From NCBI GenBank assembly GCA_021604525.1, contig BQJD01000008.1:78877-142876 (forward strand): 64,000 nucleotides of DNA, read 5' to 3'. Both the position numbers and the translations under genes were made by a program. The notes under the pieces were generated by a model that was not told where the DNA came from, ran no database searches, and worked only from the letters and a program-made list of their open reading frames with translations. Positions 9,759 through 19,102 of the stretch are shown in pieces (within the stretch, counting starts at the first letter, position 1; each line of letters begins with the position of its first letter). Source of the DNA: a marine bacterium B5-7. Its GTDB lineage: Bacteria; Pseudomonadota; Gammaproteobacteria; Arenicellales; CAJQKF01.

Positions 9759-11021
9759 ATGTCTCTTAATTTATCTGAACTTAAGACCAAATCTGCAACC
9801 GAACTGGCCGAGTTCGCCCGTAGCCTCAACCTTGAAAGTGTTTCAAGGATGCGCAAACAGGATCAGATATTCGCCATCCTGAAAGCGCAAGCTCGCAAGG
9901 GCGAAAAGATCATGGGTGAAGGCGTCATGGAGATTCTCCAGGATGGTTTTGGATTTTTGCGTTCCAGTACCAGCTCATACATGGCGGGACCCGATGACAT
10001 CTATGTCTCACCCAGCCAGATTCGACGTTTTGGTCTGCGCACTGGGGATACCATTAGCGGCTTGATTCGTCCCCCCAAGGATTCCGAACGATACTTCGCC
10101 CTGCTCAAGGTCGAAACCATCAATTTCCAGTCCCCGGACGAGGTCAAGGACAAGATCCTGTTCGAGAACCTGACACCGTTACATCCTGAAGAACGTATTC
10201 GTCTCGAACGTGAGAACGGCTCCACTGAAGACCTTACATCGCGCGTCATCGATATCGTCGCACCGCTCGGTAAAGGTCAGCGTGGGTTGATCGTATCGAG
10301 CCCGAAAACCGGTAAAACGGTGATGTTGCAGCAGATTGCCCACTCCATCACGGCGCAGTATCCCGACATCATGCTGATTGTCCTGCTGATTGATGAGCGT
10401 CCGGAGGAAGTGACAGAAATGCAACGTTCGGTCCGCGGCGAAGTGGTGTCTTCAACTTTCGATGAGCCGGCGACCCGTCACGTTCAGGTTGCCGAGATGG
10501 TGATCGAGAAAGCCAAGCGCCTCGTTGAACACAAGAACGACGTGGTTATTCTGCTCGATTCCATTACCCGACTGGCACGTGCCTACAACACCGTGGCGCC
10601 GTCATCGGGCAAGGTCTTAACAGGTGGTGTGGATGCCAACGCATTGCAGCGACCCAAGCGGTTTTTCGGTGCCGCGCGAAATATCGAAGAGGGCGGCAGC
10701 CTCACAATTCTTGCCACCGCCCTGATAGAAACCGGTTCGAAGATGGACGATGTTATCTACGAAGAATTTAAAGGCACCGGCAACATGGAGATTCATCTCG
10801 ACCGCCGCATTGCCGAGAAACGTGTTTACCCGTCGATTATCATCAGCAGATCAGGAACTCGCCGAGAGGAACGTCTGACCGACCCGGCAGAGCTTCAAAA
10901 AATCTGGCTGTTGCGTAAATTGCTGCACCCCATGGATGATTCTGATGCAATCGAATTTCTGCTGGACAAGCTCCGTGCCACCAAGAACAACGCTGAATTC
11001 TTCAAATCGATGAATCGTTAA
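9759..11021 (+). CDS. rho: Transcription termination factor Rho
   Basis: A 420-residue hexameric RNA helicase, essentially colinear with E. coli Rho. It has the N-terminal helical domain, the RNA-binding cold-shock-like domain ([15 protein letters not shown], then [16 protein letters not shown]), a Walker A SPKTGKT (about residues 181-187; PPKAGKT in E. coli), [13 protein letters not shown], the Q-loop and the secondary RNA site [13 protein letters not shown]. The ATG at 9759 (MSLNLSELK) matches the E. coli start; an in-frame ATG lies five codons earlier at 9744. A 174-base leader separates it from trxA, and rho leaders are commonly autoregulated. Confidence 0.97.
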   Translation: MSLNLSELKTKSATELAEFARSLNLESVSRMRKQDQIFAILKAQARKGEKIMGEGVMEILQDGFGFLRSSTSSYMAGPDDIYVSPSQIRRFGLRTGDTISGLIRPPKDSERYFALLKVETINFQSPDEVKDKILFENLTPLHPEERIRLERENGSTEDLTSRVIDIVAPLGKGQRGLIVSSPKTGKTVMLQQIAHSITAQYPDIMLIVLLIDERPEEVTEMQRSVRGEVVSSTFDEPATRHVQVAEMVIEKAKRLVEHKNDVVILLDSITRLARAYNTVAPSSGKVLTGGVDANALQRPKRFFGAARNIEEGGSLTILATALIETGSKMDDVIYEEFKGTGNMEIHLDRRIAEKRVYPSIIISRSGTRREERLTDPAELQKIWLLRKLLHPMDDSDAIEFLLDKLRATKNNAEFFKSMNR

Positions 11022-11198
11022 CAGTTGAGTTTTCGGTCTTTCCCATTGACCGGTTTCCATCTAATTTGACTTACGGAACAGCAATTTGAAGGACGCTATG
11101 GGTTCTTACATCCAAAACGCTTGAAATGAAAACGAAAACCCCCACTATCAAATGCCATCTGGCAGTCTTAATGGCAGTTTCTGCCACCACCGGGCTGC

Positions 11199-11227
11199 TT
11201 GCTAAACGGGTAATATTTCATTAATAT
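11199..11227 (+). promoter_or_regulatory. Candidate sigma-70 promoter for rpmE
   Basis: A TTGCTA box (11199-11204) and a TAATAT box (11222-11227) are separated by exactly 17 bases, each matching four of six consensus positions. Transcription would begin near 11234 and leave a leader of about 85 bases before rpmE. The 299-base gap between rho and rpmE (11022-11320) holds no other gene. It has a small hairpin (TGGCAG, loop TTT, CTGCCA) near 11172-11186 without a T-run. Confidence 0.35.
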
Positions 11228-11320
11228 CCGTCGCCCTTTTGTCGGTACGGATAAATTCCCATTCCGACCGACCTCGATTCCGACAATGCCGATTGGACGA
11301 CACACTTAAGGTAATTCCTC

Positions 11321-11527
11321 ATGAAAGCTGACATTCATCCCGAATATCACACCATCAAGGTCGTCTGCGCCTGTGGTAACAGCTTCGACACCGGCTCGAC
11401 TCGTAACAAAGAGCTACACGTCGAAATCTGCTCAGCCTGCCATCCTTTCTATACCGGCAAGCAAAAAATGGTAGATACCGCCGGACGTGTTGGGCGATTC
11501 CAGGAGAAATACGGGCGCCGCGCCTGA
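11321..11527 (+). CDS. rpmE: 50S ribosomal protein L31, zinc-binding type
   Basis: A 68-residue bL31 of the zinc-containing type, with CxC (C16, C18) and CSAC (C37, C40) and the conserved HPFYTGKQK. It joins the two ribosomal subunits at the central protuberance. Start ATG 11321 has AAGG about 9 bases upstream. The position after rho is common in gammaproteobacteria. A strong terminator follows at 11581-11623. Confidence 0.97.
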   Translation: MKADIHPEYHTIKVVCACGNSFDTGSTRNKELHVEICSACHPFYTGKQKMVDTAGRVGRFQEKYGRRA

Positions 11528-11580
11528 GGACTCCATCGCTAAAGATCAATTTGACGCCGTTAACGATGCATACGGCGGAT

Positions 11581-11623
11581 AAGACGAATAAGGCGGCCTT
11601 CTCAGGGTCGCTTTTTTCGTCTT
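11581..11623 (+). terminator. Rho-independent terminator after rpmE
   Basis: A stem formed by GCGGCCTT (11593-11600) and its partner ending CGC at 11611 (with G-U pairs) encloses a three-base loop and is followed by six T (11612-11617). Outer arms AAGACGAA (11581-11588) and TTCGTCTT (11616-11623) extend the inverted repeat, so it could work from either side. Confidence 0.8.
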
Positions 11624-11651
11624 GTGTAGAAATCGCCACTGGTACTAATTG

Positions 11652-12554
11652 ATGGATGACAATTTCCTCACAGTGGTAGAACGAATGGCGATGGAGCTCG
11701 AGCGTTCCAGTCTTTTTTTCGGTCATGGTACAGATAACGCCTTTGACGAAGCGGCCTGGCTGGTTGCCCATGCCGCCGGGGTCGATCTGGCCAGTGATGA
11801 CGATCTTCCCTGGGACGATCCCATATCCGATTCAGCTTTAGCTGCCGCCGAGCGGTTACTGACTGAGCGCCTCGCTACTCGTAAACCGTTAGCTTACTTG
11901 TTGCATGAAGCCTGGTTTGCTGGTGAGCGCTTCTTTGTTGATGAGCGTGTCATTGTTCCGAGATCCCATTTGGGATCGTGGATCGTCGAGCAGTTTGCCC
12001 CTTTTGTGGATGTGAGTGCCGTGGCCGATATTCTTGACCTGTGTACCGGCAGCGGCTGCATTGCAGTAGCGCTCGCCCGGCACTTTCCCTCTGCCCGGGT
12101 CGTTGCCAGCGATCTTTCAGCGGCTGCACTTGAGGTGTCAGCAAAAAACGTTGCAAGCAAAGGTTTTGAAGATCGCGTGTCACTCGCTACAGGAGACCTG
12201 TTCGCTGCTTCAGACCCACAGACTTTCGACCTGATCGTATCAAATCCACCGTATGTGGCGGACGAGATCATGCAGGATCTGCCGGACGAATATCATTTCG
12301 AGCCATCAATGGCGTTTGCAGGGGGCCCCGGTGGACTTGATGTCGTGGTCAGAATCTTGAAAGAATCAGCGGCACGTTTAAATGACGGGGGTGTTCTGGT
12401 CGTTGAAGCGGGTTCGGCGGGTAAGGAGCTTATCGATCATTTCCCTGATGCACCGTTCACCTGGTTGGCAGTTGACGATGGCGAGGACGACGTTGTTTTC
12501 CTGATAACGCGTGACGACCTGCTGCGCTACTTCCAAACGAATTTCAAGGCTTGA
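11652..12554 (+). CDS. prmB: Ribosomal protein L3 N5-glutamine methyltransferase
   Basis: A SAM-dependent methyltransferase of the HemK/PrmB class, 300 residues. Motif I is LDLCTGSGCIAVAL (about residues 128-141) and the glutamine-amide catalytic motif NPPY lies at 198-201. The preceding segment FFVDERVIVPRS is the form typical of PrmB rather than PrmC. PrmB methylates a glutamine of ribosomal protein uL3. The ATG at 11652 is used; a TTG directly before it (11649) is also in frame. It lies just after the rpmE terminator and so needs its own promoter. Confidence 0.88.
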   Translation: MDDNFLTVVERMAMELERSSLFFGHGTDNAFDEAAWLVAHAAGVDLASDDDLPWDDPISDSALAAAERLLTERLATRKPLAYLLHEAWFAGERFFVDERVIVPRSHLGSWIVEQFAPFVDVSAVADILDLCTGSGCIAVALARHFPSARVVASDLSAAALEVSAKNVASKGFEDRVSLATGDLFAASDPQTFDLIVSNPPYVADEIMQDLPDEYHFEPSMAFAGGPGGLDVVVRILKESAARLNDGGVLVVEAGSAGKELIDHFPDAPFTWLAVDDGEDDVVFLITRDDLLRYFQTNFKA

Positions 12555-12633
12555 GTCAACGGCAGCCATGCCACGACAAAACAGTCTGGCCTGCCAGTTT
12601 CGCCTATCCACGTGTTAAATCAGCGGACGATTG

Positions 12634-12804
12634 TCAGATTTCTATAAGCTCGAAATCTTCCTTGGTTGCCTCGCAATCCGGGCATCTCCAGGTAGCGGGA
12701 ACATCTTCCCAGCGGGTCCTCGGCGCAAGCCCGTCCTCGGGTGCACCTTGTTCCTCATCGTATACGTATCCGCAGATTACGCACATGTAGGTTTTATATT
12801 CCAT
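12634..12804 (-). CDS. Rubredoxin
   Basis: A 56-residue rubredoxin: MCVICGYVYD and WRCPDCEA provide the four iron ligands C8, C11, C41 and C44, and GAPEDGLAPRTRWEDVP is the standard spacer. It is a soluble one-electron carrier. The frame extends to 12909, but the ATG at 12804 gives the normal length. It is convergent with prmB and divergent from hemL, an arrangement also seen in Pseudomonas. No redox partner lies nearby. Confidence 0.95.
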   Translation of the reverse strand: MEYKTYMCVICGYVYDEEQGAPEDGLAPRTRWEDVPATWRCPDCEATKEDFELIEI

Positions 12805-12930
12805 AAGCCGCTTTAGTGTGGATATTAGCAGGATTGTAAAGCGCGCCGATTCTAACTCACGCGGTCCATTCAGCGGAACCTTTGAAATATAATCATGGCA
12901 TAAAGCCAACCATACTTAATCGGAAACATT

Positions 12931-14217
12931 ATGAATCAGGATTTTCACTCATTGTTTAACGAGGCCCGGAAATATATACCCGGCGGCGTCAATTCACCGG
13001 TGCGTGCCTTCAAAGCTGTGGGCGGAGATCCGGTTTTTTTTGAAAGCGCCCATGGTGCGTGGCTGGTAGATGTTAATGGAAAATCCTACGTTGATTTTGT
13101 CGGCTCCTGGGGGCCCATGATATTGGGTCACAATCACCCGGATGTAATTAAGGCGGTGCATGCAGCGGTCGAGCGAGGATTGAGTTTCGGGGCGCCAACA
13201 ATGGTTGAAACCGAAATGGCCAGGACCCTTTGCGAAGCGGTAGATTCCATCGAACAGATTCGTATGGTGAACTCTGGAACCGAGGCGACCATGAGTGCTA
13301 TTCGGCTGGCCCGCGGATTCACCGGTCGCGACCGGATATTGAAATTTGAAGGTTGCTATCACGGCCACGCCGACGGACTGTTGGTCAAGGCCGGATCAGG
13401 GGCTCTGACTTTGGGTGTACCGACTTCTCCCGGTGTGCCAGCTTCCATGGCTGAGCATACACTAACACTGGAATACAATAATGCCACTGCGGTGGTCGAG
13501 TTATTCGATTCCATCGGTGACACTATTGCAGCGGTTATCGTCGAACCGGTCGCCGGCAATATGAACTGTATCCCGCCAAGGGACGGCTTTCTTGAGACCT
13601 TGAGGATGCAGTGCGACCGGCACGGAACATTACTTATTTTTGACGAAGTCATGACCGGCTTTCGCGTCGGACCGAGCGGTGCGCAGGGAAGATTCGGAAT
13701 CAATCCCGACCTGACCACGCTTGGGAAAATTATTGGTGGAGGTATGCCGGTGGGCGCTTTCGGTGGCCGCGCCGATGTGATGGCGCATCTGGCCCCGCAA
13801 GGTGCGGTATATCAGGCGGGGACGTTATCGGGTAATCCGGTCGCGATGGCAGCTGGTCTCGTGACCATCACACGGGCCATAGACCCGGCCCTGCATAATC
13901 GCCTGGAGGCACGTACCCGTAGTTTTCTGGATGGCATGAAGCAGGCCGCTAACAGTGCGGGCATCGCCTTTACCAGTAATCAGGTGGGTGCAATGTTCGG
14001 GCTGTTTTTTACCGACGCCGATGAGGTTACCTGTCTGGCTGATGTTAATCGCTGTGACGGTGAGCGTTTTAAACGGTTCTTCCATGAAATGCTGGATCGT
14101 GGCGTCTACCTGGCTCCGTCAGCATACGAGGCCGGATTCGTATCTGCCGCGCACGATGATGAGGCTTTCGAGCACACTTTGCATGCTGCCCAAGAGGCTT
14201 TTGCCTGTCTTGATTGA
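12931..14217 (+). CDS. hemL: Glutamate-1-semialdehyde 2,1-aminomutase
   Basis: A PLP enzyme of 428 residues that converts glutamate-1-semialdehyde to 5-aminolevulinate, the second step of C5 tetrapyrrole synthesis. Hallmarks are [13 protein letters not shown] at the N-terminus, the [15 protein letters not shown] phosphate-binding region, [11 protein letters not shown] and [14 protein letters not shown] with the PLP lysine at residue 266. Length and motifs are normal for the family. Start ATG 12931. Confidence 0.97.
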   Translation: MNQDFHSLFNEARKYIPGGVNSPVRAFKAVGGDPVFFESAHGAWLVDVNGKSYVDFVGSWGPMILGHNHPDVIKAVHAAVERGLSFGAPTMVETEMARTLCEAVDSIEQIRMVNSGTEATMSAIRLARGFTGRDRILKFEGCYHGHADGLLVKAGSGALTLGVPTSPGVPASMAEHTLTLEYNNATAVVELFDSIGDTIAAVIVEPVAGNMNCIPPRDGFLETLRMQCDRHGTLLIFDEVMTGFRVGPSGAQGRFGINPDLTTLGKIIGGGMPVGAFGGRADVMAHLAPQGAVYQAGTLSGNPVAMAAGLVTITRAIDPALHNRLEARTRSFLDGMKQAANSAGIAFTSNQVGAMFGLFFTDADEVTCLADVNRCDGERFKRFFHEMLDRGVYLAPSAYEAGFVSAAHDDEAFEHTLHAAQEAFACLD

Positions 14218-14291
14218 TATACCGATACGGATGATCTGCAATCGCGTGCTTCCTGGTTCACACAAGGTCGGCAAGACGAACCACAGCAGCT

Positions 14292-14906
14292 TTATTTCAG
14301 GAAGGTAAGGCTCAACGGGAAACGAGGTGTGCGTCCTTTTGAAATACTGAAGGCGGCCTGAAGCGTGACTACGAGATGAAAGATCAATAGTGCGGTCAAG
14401 ATTAACAGTCCAACGAGTACGACGGACAACAGCAAGCCGACAATTACAAACAAGGTCCAGGTGATTTCAAAATTCAGCAGGTGCTTGGCATCCGCAGCCA
14501 GTACGGGATTCTGTTGTCTGGTTGCCTTGAAGACCCATAATGGCACCAGCAAGTGGACCATGGGCATGCCAATGAATATCAATAGTGGCGACAGATTGAG
14601 TGCGATACTACGTCCATGGGACATTTCAGGTGATCGATCTGCCGCGCTGGCGGATACCCCGCCGGATTCAATTGTGCTCGTTGTTTGCAGGTGGCGTGAA
14701 TACATCAATACGCCAATGAGGGTCAGAAGCGACGCGAACGCCAGCAGATTTACCATCGCCAAAAACGAGGATTCCGTCTGAAATGGCGCGCCACTGGCAC
14801 TGTTGACTGTCACACGCACCAGCGGTGCGCAACTGACGGCCGTCATCATCAGTCCGCTTAAGATGAAGGCATAGGCGAAGTATTTTTTCAAGTCACTATC
14901 CGGCAA
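14292..14906 (-). CDS. DUF4870/Tic20-like membrane protein
   Basis: A 204-residue protein. Residues 10-30 and 48-68 form two predicted membrane segments. The C-terminal 100 residues (LNLSPLLIFIGMPMVHLLVPL, AKHLLNFEITWTLF, then a long hydrophobic stretch and a final RTPRFPLSLTFL) match the layout of DUF4870, a Tic20-like four-helix membrane domain of unknown function. The N-terminal pair of helices is additional. The first codon appears to be TTG (14906), with no clear ribosome site, so the start is uncertain. It is convergent with hemL. Confidence 0.55.
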   Translation of the reverse strand: MPDSDLKKYFAYAFILSGLMMTAVSCAPLVRVTVNSASGAPFQTESSFLAMVNLLAFASLLTLIGVLMYSRHLQTTSTIESGGVSASAADRSPEMSHGRSIALNLSPLLIFIGMPMVHLLVPLWVFKATRQQNPVLAADAKHLLNFEITWTLFVIVGLLLSVVLVGLLILTALLIFHLVVTLQAAFSISKGRTPRFPLSLTFLK

Positions 14907-15005
14907 ATATAAATTCAGAATTCAGGCTGGGCGCAACCGGGCGCATTACTCCCGGCAAAGTATTTGCTCAGATGTGTGGCGATGTATGAATAACAGATCT
15001 GTCGT

Positions 15006-15290
15006 CTAGGTAGTATTCGCCTCGGCGTCCTGATCCTCAGCCAGATCGTCCGTCTGTTCACTGGCTTGTTCAGCAATAGAGTCAGCGAGGACGACTTGTG
15101 CGGCGGCGGGTCCGCGATCACGATCTTCCAGGGTGAATTCGACTCGTTGTCCTTCTTCCAGAGCGCGAAAACCATCGGCCTGGATATCACGATAGTGTAC
15201 AAAGACATCGGCACCGCTTTCACGTTCGATGAATCCAAATCCCTTTCGGTTGTTAAACCATTTTACTATTCCGTTTTCTCGGGTTGACAT
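15006..15290 (-). CDS. Cold-shock domain protein with acidic tail
   Basis: A single cold-shock domain (residues 4-70) with RNP1 KGFGFI (16-21) and RNP2 VFVHY (29-33), which bind single-stranded RNA and DNA. About 24 further residues form a tail rich in Asp, Glu, Ala and Gln ([14 protein letters not shown]), unlike the 66-70-residue CspA proteins. The ATG at 15290 has an excellent AAGGAGG 9-15 bases upstream. It is not possible to tell from sequence whether it is cold-induced. Confidence 0.88.
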   Translation of the reverse strand: MSTRENGIVKWFNNRKGFGFIERESGADVFVHYRDIQADGFRALEEGQRVEFTLEDRDRGPAAAQVVLADSIAEQASEQTDDLAEDQDAEANTT

Positions 15291-15436
15291 AATATCGGCC
15301 TCCTTAAGGTGATCGTCTCCACATGTTTTATCCGGGACAATAGCCTGTTACATGGGATGAACCTGGTTTTTACTCATTCTACGTTGCCGGCTCGCATGCT
15401 TAAACCTAACGGTAACAGGGTTTTTAGCCCTTTTGA

Positions 15437-16432
15437 TCAAAGCTGTGTAATCGGAGCCCGGTGTTGCCCTTGTTTATCGATCTCGCGAAGTGGCGGAACG
15501 TCATCGCGATTGAACCATTCCTCAAGCAGGCTGTAAGCGATTGATATCTGGCTCGGTAGTAGCAACCGCCCGCTGGGTACCCAATCGAGAATTTCATCTC
15601 GAGTGTACCAGCGTGCATCCTGTAATTCGTCATCATGAAGTTTAATGGTTTCTGATAACGCACCGGCATGATAGCCGAGCATTAACGATCCGGGAAATGG
15701 CCAGGGTTGCGAGGCAAAATACTTTATATTCGCAACATGGATGCCGGTTTCTTCGAATACTTCGCGCTGTACCGCCTGTTCCGGCGTTTCTCCCGGTTCC
15801 ACAAATCCGGCAATTGTCGAGTATCGTCGGTCTGGCCATTCGCGCTTGCGTCCGAGGAGACAGGCGTCGTTATTGGCAACCAGTACGATAATTGCCGGAT
15901 CGGTGCGCGGAAAATGTTTGCGCTCACAATCAGGATTGGTACAAATTCGCATGTGGCCGGATTCACCCGAGGCAGTCAAACTGCCGCATGCACCGCAAAA
16001 ACGATGTGATCGATGCCAGTGATCCATGGCAAGGGCATAGCCAAGCAGACTCGCCGACTCGGCCGCCAGCATACCGGTTGCCTGTCGCAATTCGACAAAC
16101 AGGGGCGGCTGACAACCCAGACCCAACAGGTTGCGTGGATGCTCTTCACAGGCAATGGAAAATACCGGTGTGCCATCAAGTTCACCCAGGAATACGGCTT
16201 GTAACATTTCCCTGCGATCTCTTGGTACCCTGTCAGGTCCGAACAAGGCGATATCGAAGCCATTTTCGCTGCGAACAACGCCGACTTTTCGATCGAAAAT
16301 GAACAACAGTTGTGCCTGGCCAGTATCAAGGCAGTTCTTGAGATAGCTTTGCCGGCGACGATGCAAGCTTTGACGGACATAGCCGCTCTGTACGTACAAC
16401 ATCGAATGCCTGTTTTCGGGCGGATTGATCAT
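15437..16432 (-). CDS. nudC: NAD(+) diphosphatase NudC (mRNA NAD decapping)
   Basis: A 331-residue Nudix hydrolase. The zinc ribbon has C146, C149, C164 and C169. The Nudix box runs from G209 to I231 (GFVEPGETPEQ, then REVFEETGI), and SQPWPFPGS at 241-249 is the motif specific to NADH pyrophosphatases of the NudC type. These split NAD(H) into NMN and AMP and remove NAD caps from RNA. The N-terminal 130 residues are the less conserved NudC N-domain. It is divergent from argS across a 217-base gap. Confidence 0.93.
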   Translation of the reverse strand: MINPPENRHSMLYVQSGYVRQSLHRRRQSYLKNCLDTGQAQLLFIFDRKVGVVRSENGFDIALFGPDRVPRDRREMLQAVFLGELDGTPVFSIACEEHPRNLLGLGCQPPLFVELRQATGMLAAESASLLGYALAMDHWHRSHRFCGACGSLTASGESGHMRICTNPDCERKHFPRTDPAIIVLVANNDACLLGRKREWPDRRYSTIAGFVEPGETPEQAVQREVFEETGIHVANIKYFASQPWPFPGSLMLGYHAGALSETIKLHDDELQDARWYTRDEILDWVPSGRLLLPSQISIAYSLLEEWFNRDDVPPLREIDKQGQHRAPITQL

Positions 16433-16526
16433 GGAGTAATGCGCTTAATTCTGGTGTGGTGATCCGCCAAATGTGCGAATCACATCGACCGCGCATATTT
16501 AACGTGACACAATTTTATCCGGTAAC

Positions 16527-16555
16527 TTCTGAAATTGTATGAGACGCGGTAAAAT
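16527..16555 (+). promoter_or_regulatory. Candidate promoter for argS
   Basis: TTCTGA (16527-16532) and TAAAAT (16550-16555) are spaced by 17 bases. The -10 matches five of six consensus positions and the -35 only three. It lies in the 217-base divergent gap between nudC and argS, which holds no gene. Confidence 0.3.
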
Positions 16556-16649
16556 CGGACAATTCGCCGCGCTCAAGTTGTTGAACCTGAGCGACATTAT
16601 GCCGCGCTGCCCGCGTCATTTCACTCCGATTGTGTAAATTCTCTTTATC

Positions 16650-18386
16650 ATGAAATCCAAGGTACAGTCCCTGGTTGCGACCGCGTTATCAAGTCTTGTT
16701 GAATCCGGACGCTTGCCGGCAGGTGTCGACACCGCCGTACATATCGAACGCACACGTCAACCAAGCCATGGCGATTACGCGACCAATGTAGCGCTGACTT
16801 TATCCCGGCAAGCGGAGATGAAGCCGCGCGACCTGGCATCCATGATCGCTGAACAATTGCCGCCCTCTGAACTCGTTGAGAAGGTCGAGATTGCCGGTCC
16901 CGGGTTCATCAACCTGTTTATTCGCCACGATGCATACGGCGCATTACTGAAATCGATTCGAGCCGAAGGTGCAAAATATGGTGAGTCGCAGGCGGTCGAT
17001 TTACCAAGGGTGATGGTGGAATTCGTCTCTGCCAATCCTACCGGACCGCTGCACGTAGGCCATGGACGCGGTGCTGCCTATGGAGATTCGCTGGTGCGGG
17101 TGCTTCGAAAGGCAGGCTACACAGTAGCCAGTGAATACTACTTTAACGACGCGGGTCGGCAGATGAACATTCTGGCCGTCAGCGTGTGGCTAAGGTATCT
17201 GGAACTGTGTGGCGAGGCATTTGATTTTCCTGACAATGCTTACAAGGGCGACTATATTTTCGATATTGCGGCCACCTGTCATCGACAAAACAGTGAGCAG
17301 TTTCGTGTCGCAGCCGAACGCGTCTTCGAAGACCTGCCGCAAGATCCTGAAGCACGAATCGATATGATTATCGCGCGTGCGCATAGTATTCTGGGTGAAG
17401 ATAACTACCGTATCGTATTCAACACAGGCCTCGATACACTGGTAGATGATATCCGTAACGACCTCGCCCAATTCCGGGTTGAATTCGATTGCTGGTTTTC
17501 CGAGCGCAGCCTGGTTGAGAATGGCGCCATAGATCGTGCCTTGCAAACTCTCCGAGAGAAAGGACTCCTGTTTGAAAGTGAAGGTGCCCTGTGGTTTGAA
17601 TCAACCCGCTTCGGCGATGAGAAGGACAGGGTGGTTCGGCGTGCCAATGGTGCATATACCTATTTCGCTTCTGATATTGCCTATTGCCACAACAAGAAGG
17701 AGCGCGGTTTCGACACCCTTATTTACGTTTGGGGCGCGGATCATCATGGTTATGTAAAGCGAACCCGCGCAGCCTTCGAAGCGCTGGGCAATGATCCTGA
17801 TGAGTTTGCCGTATTACTGGTTCAGTTCGCAGTGCTTTACAGGGGTGGCGAGAAAGTATCGATGTCTACTCGCAGTGGCGATTTCGTTACCTTGCGGGAA
17901 CTCAGGAATGAGGTGGGTAATGATGCCGCACGATTTTTCTATGCGTTGCGCAAACCGGATCAGCACATGGATTTCGATCTGGACCTGGCGAAATCAAAGA
18001 CCAACGAAAATCCGGTGTACTACGTGCAATATGCTCATGCACGGGTAAAAAGTGTATTTCGTCAAATGGTGGAGAAAGGCATTCCCTATCATTTGGAGGA
18101 CGCGGATATCACATTGCTGATTGAACACAATGAACTCGATCTGATGCGCGATCTGTCGCGTTTCCCTGAGGTCGTGGAATCTGCGGCTAAAAGCTTTGAA
18201 CCACATCAGGTAGCGTACTACCTGCGCGAACTGGCGCAATCGTTTCACGCCTACTATAACGCCCATCCGTTTATTGCAAGCGAGCCCGCCATGCGCGATG
18301 CACGTCTGGTGCTGATCGATGCAGCCAGGCAGGTGTTTGCAAATGGCCTCGATCTGTTGGGTGTCAGCGCGCCGGATGCCATGTAA
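16650..18386 (+). CDS. argS: Arginyl-tRNA synthetase
   Basis: A class I aminoacyl-tRNA synthetase, 578 residues. It has the N-terminal additional domain, the HIGH-type signature HVGH (135-138) within ANPTGPLHVGHGRGAAYGDS, a degenerate KMSKS region (EKVSMSTRSGDFVTL, normal for ArgRS), and the C-terminal DALR anticodon-binding domain (YVQYAHARVKSVFRQ onward). Start ATG 16650. The SPOR-domain gene follows after two bases, as in Pseudomonas. Confidence 0.97.
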   Translation: MKSKVQSLVATALSSLVESGRLPAGVDTAVHIERTRQPSHGDYATNVALTLSRQAEMKPRDLASMIAEQLPPSELVEKVEIAGPGFINLFIRHDAYGALLKSIRAEGAKYGESQAVDLPRVMVEFVSANPTGPLHVGHGRGAAYGDSLVRVLRKAGYTVASEYYFNDAGRQMNILAVSVWLRYLELCGEAFDFPDNAYKGDYIFDIAATCHRQNSEQFRVAAERVFEDLPQDPEARIDMIIARAHSILGEDNYRIVFNTGLDTLVDDIRNDLAQFRVEFDCWFSERSLVENGAIDRALQTLREKGLLFESEGALWFESTRFGDEKDRVVRRANGAYTYFASDIAYCHNKKERGFDTLIYVWGADHHGYVKRTRAAFEALGNDPDEFAVLLVQFAVLYRGGEKVSMSTRSGDFVTLRELRNEVGNDAARFFYALRKPDQHMDFDLDLAKSKTNENPVYYVQYAHARVKSVFRQMVEKGIPYHLEDADITLLIEHNELDLMRDLSRFPEVVESAAKSFEPHQVAYYLRELAQSFHAYYNAHPFIASEPAMRDARLVLIDAARQVFANGLDLLGVSAPDAM

Positions 18387-18388
18387 TC

Positions 18389-19066
18389 ATGGTTCAAGCC
18401 AGACGCAAGAAAAAATCGTCAGCAAAGGGTTCGTCCTCCCATGGATTCGGCATGTTCGTTGCCGGTCTGGTGGTCGGGGCGGTGGCCGCATCATTTTTCA
18501 TGGGGTTTCGCAGCGACGATCCTGATTCAATCGGGCGTGGTATCTCGCAATTGATCAGTCAATCGAAGGACCGTAGCGGTCCGCCACCAGAACCAACCGT
18601 CGAGCCGAAGTCGAGCATTACTACTGACTATGATTTTTACATGGTGCTTCCGGAGATAGAGCACATCATCCCGCCGCAGCCGGAAATAGCGGATACGCCA
18701 CCGCCGAAACCAGCCGCAACATCGACAGCATTGTCGACCACTACTACGGGCGTCGACAGCGTCGTGTCGAGTACTCCACCAAAGACATCATCATCGGCAT
18801 CCACTGCCCGCCCGACGTCTGCTCAGTCTGGATATGTTCTACAGGCCGGTGCCTATGCGCGCCTGGAAGATGCCGACAGACTCAAGGCGAAGCTTGCGCT
18901 TAAAGGGCTTGAGTCACGAATCCAGAAGGTCACCATCGAAGGGCGAGGAACTTTTTTCAGGGTGCGTCTTGGACCGTTTGCAAGTACCGAGTCGCTACGA
19001 ACCGCCGATGCCACCTTGTTGTCCATGGGGATCAAGTCACTACGCCTGAAAGTCTCGGGAGGGTAG
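18389..19066 (+). CDS. SPOR-domain cell-division protein, FtsN-like
   Basis: A 225-residue bitopic protein with a short basic cytoplasmic tail (RRKKKSSAKG), one transmembrane segment (about 20-41), a Pro/Thr/Ser-rich periplasmic linker, and a C-terminal SPOR domain (YVLQAGAYARLEDADRLKAKL to the end) that binds denuded septal peptidoglycan. The layout and the position directly after argS match FtsN-like proteins of gammaproteobacteria. The FtsA-binding N-terminus and the essential helix cannot be confirmed by eye. Confidence 0.75.
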   Translation: MVQARRKKKSSAKGSSSHGFGMFVAGLVVGAVAASFFMGFRSDDPDSIGRGISQLISQSKDRSGPPPEPTVEPKSSITTDYDFYMVLPEIEHIIPPQPEIADTPPPKPAATSTALSTTTTGVDSVVSSTPPKTSSSASTARPTSAQSGYVLQAGAYARLEDADRLKAKLALKGLESRIQKVTIEGRGTFFRVRLGPFASTESLRTADATLLSMGIKSLRLKVSGG

Positions 19067-19102
19067 GTTGGTAAAGCCGTTTTGCGCTTGACCAGATGAA
19101 GA

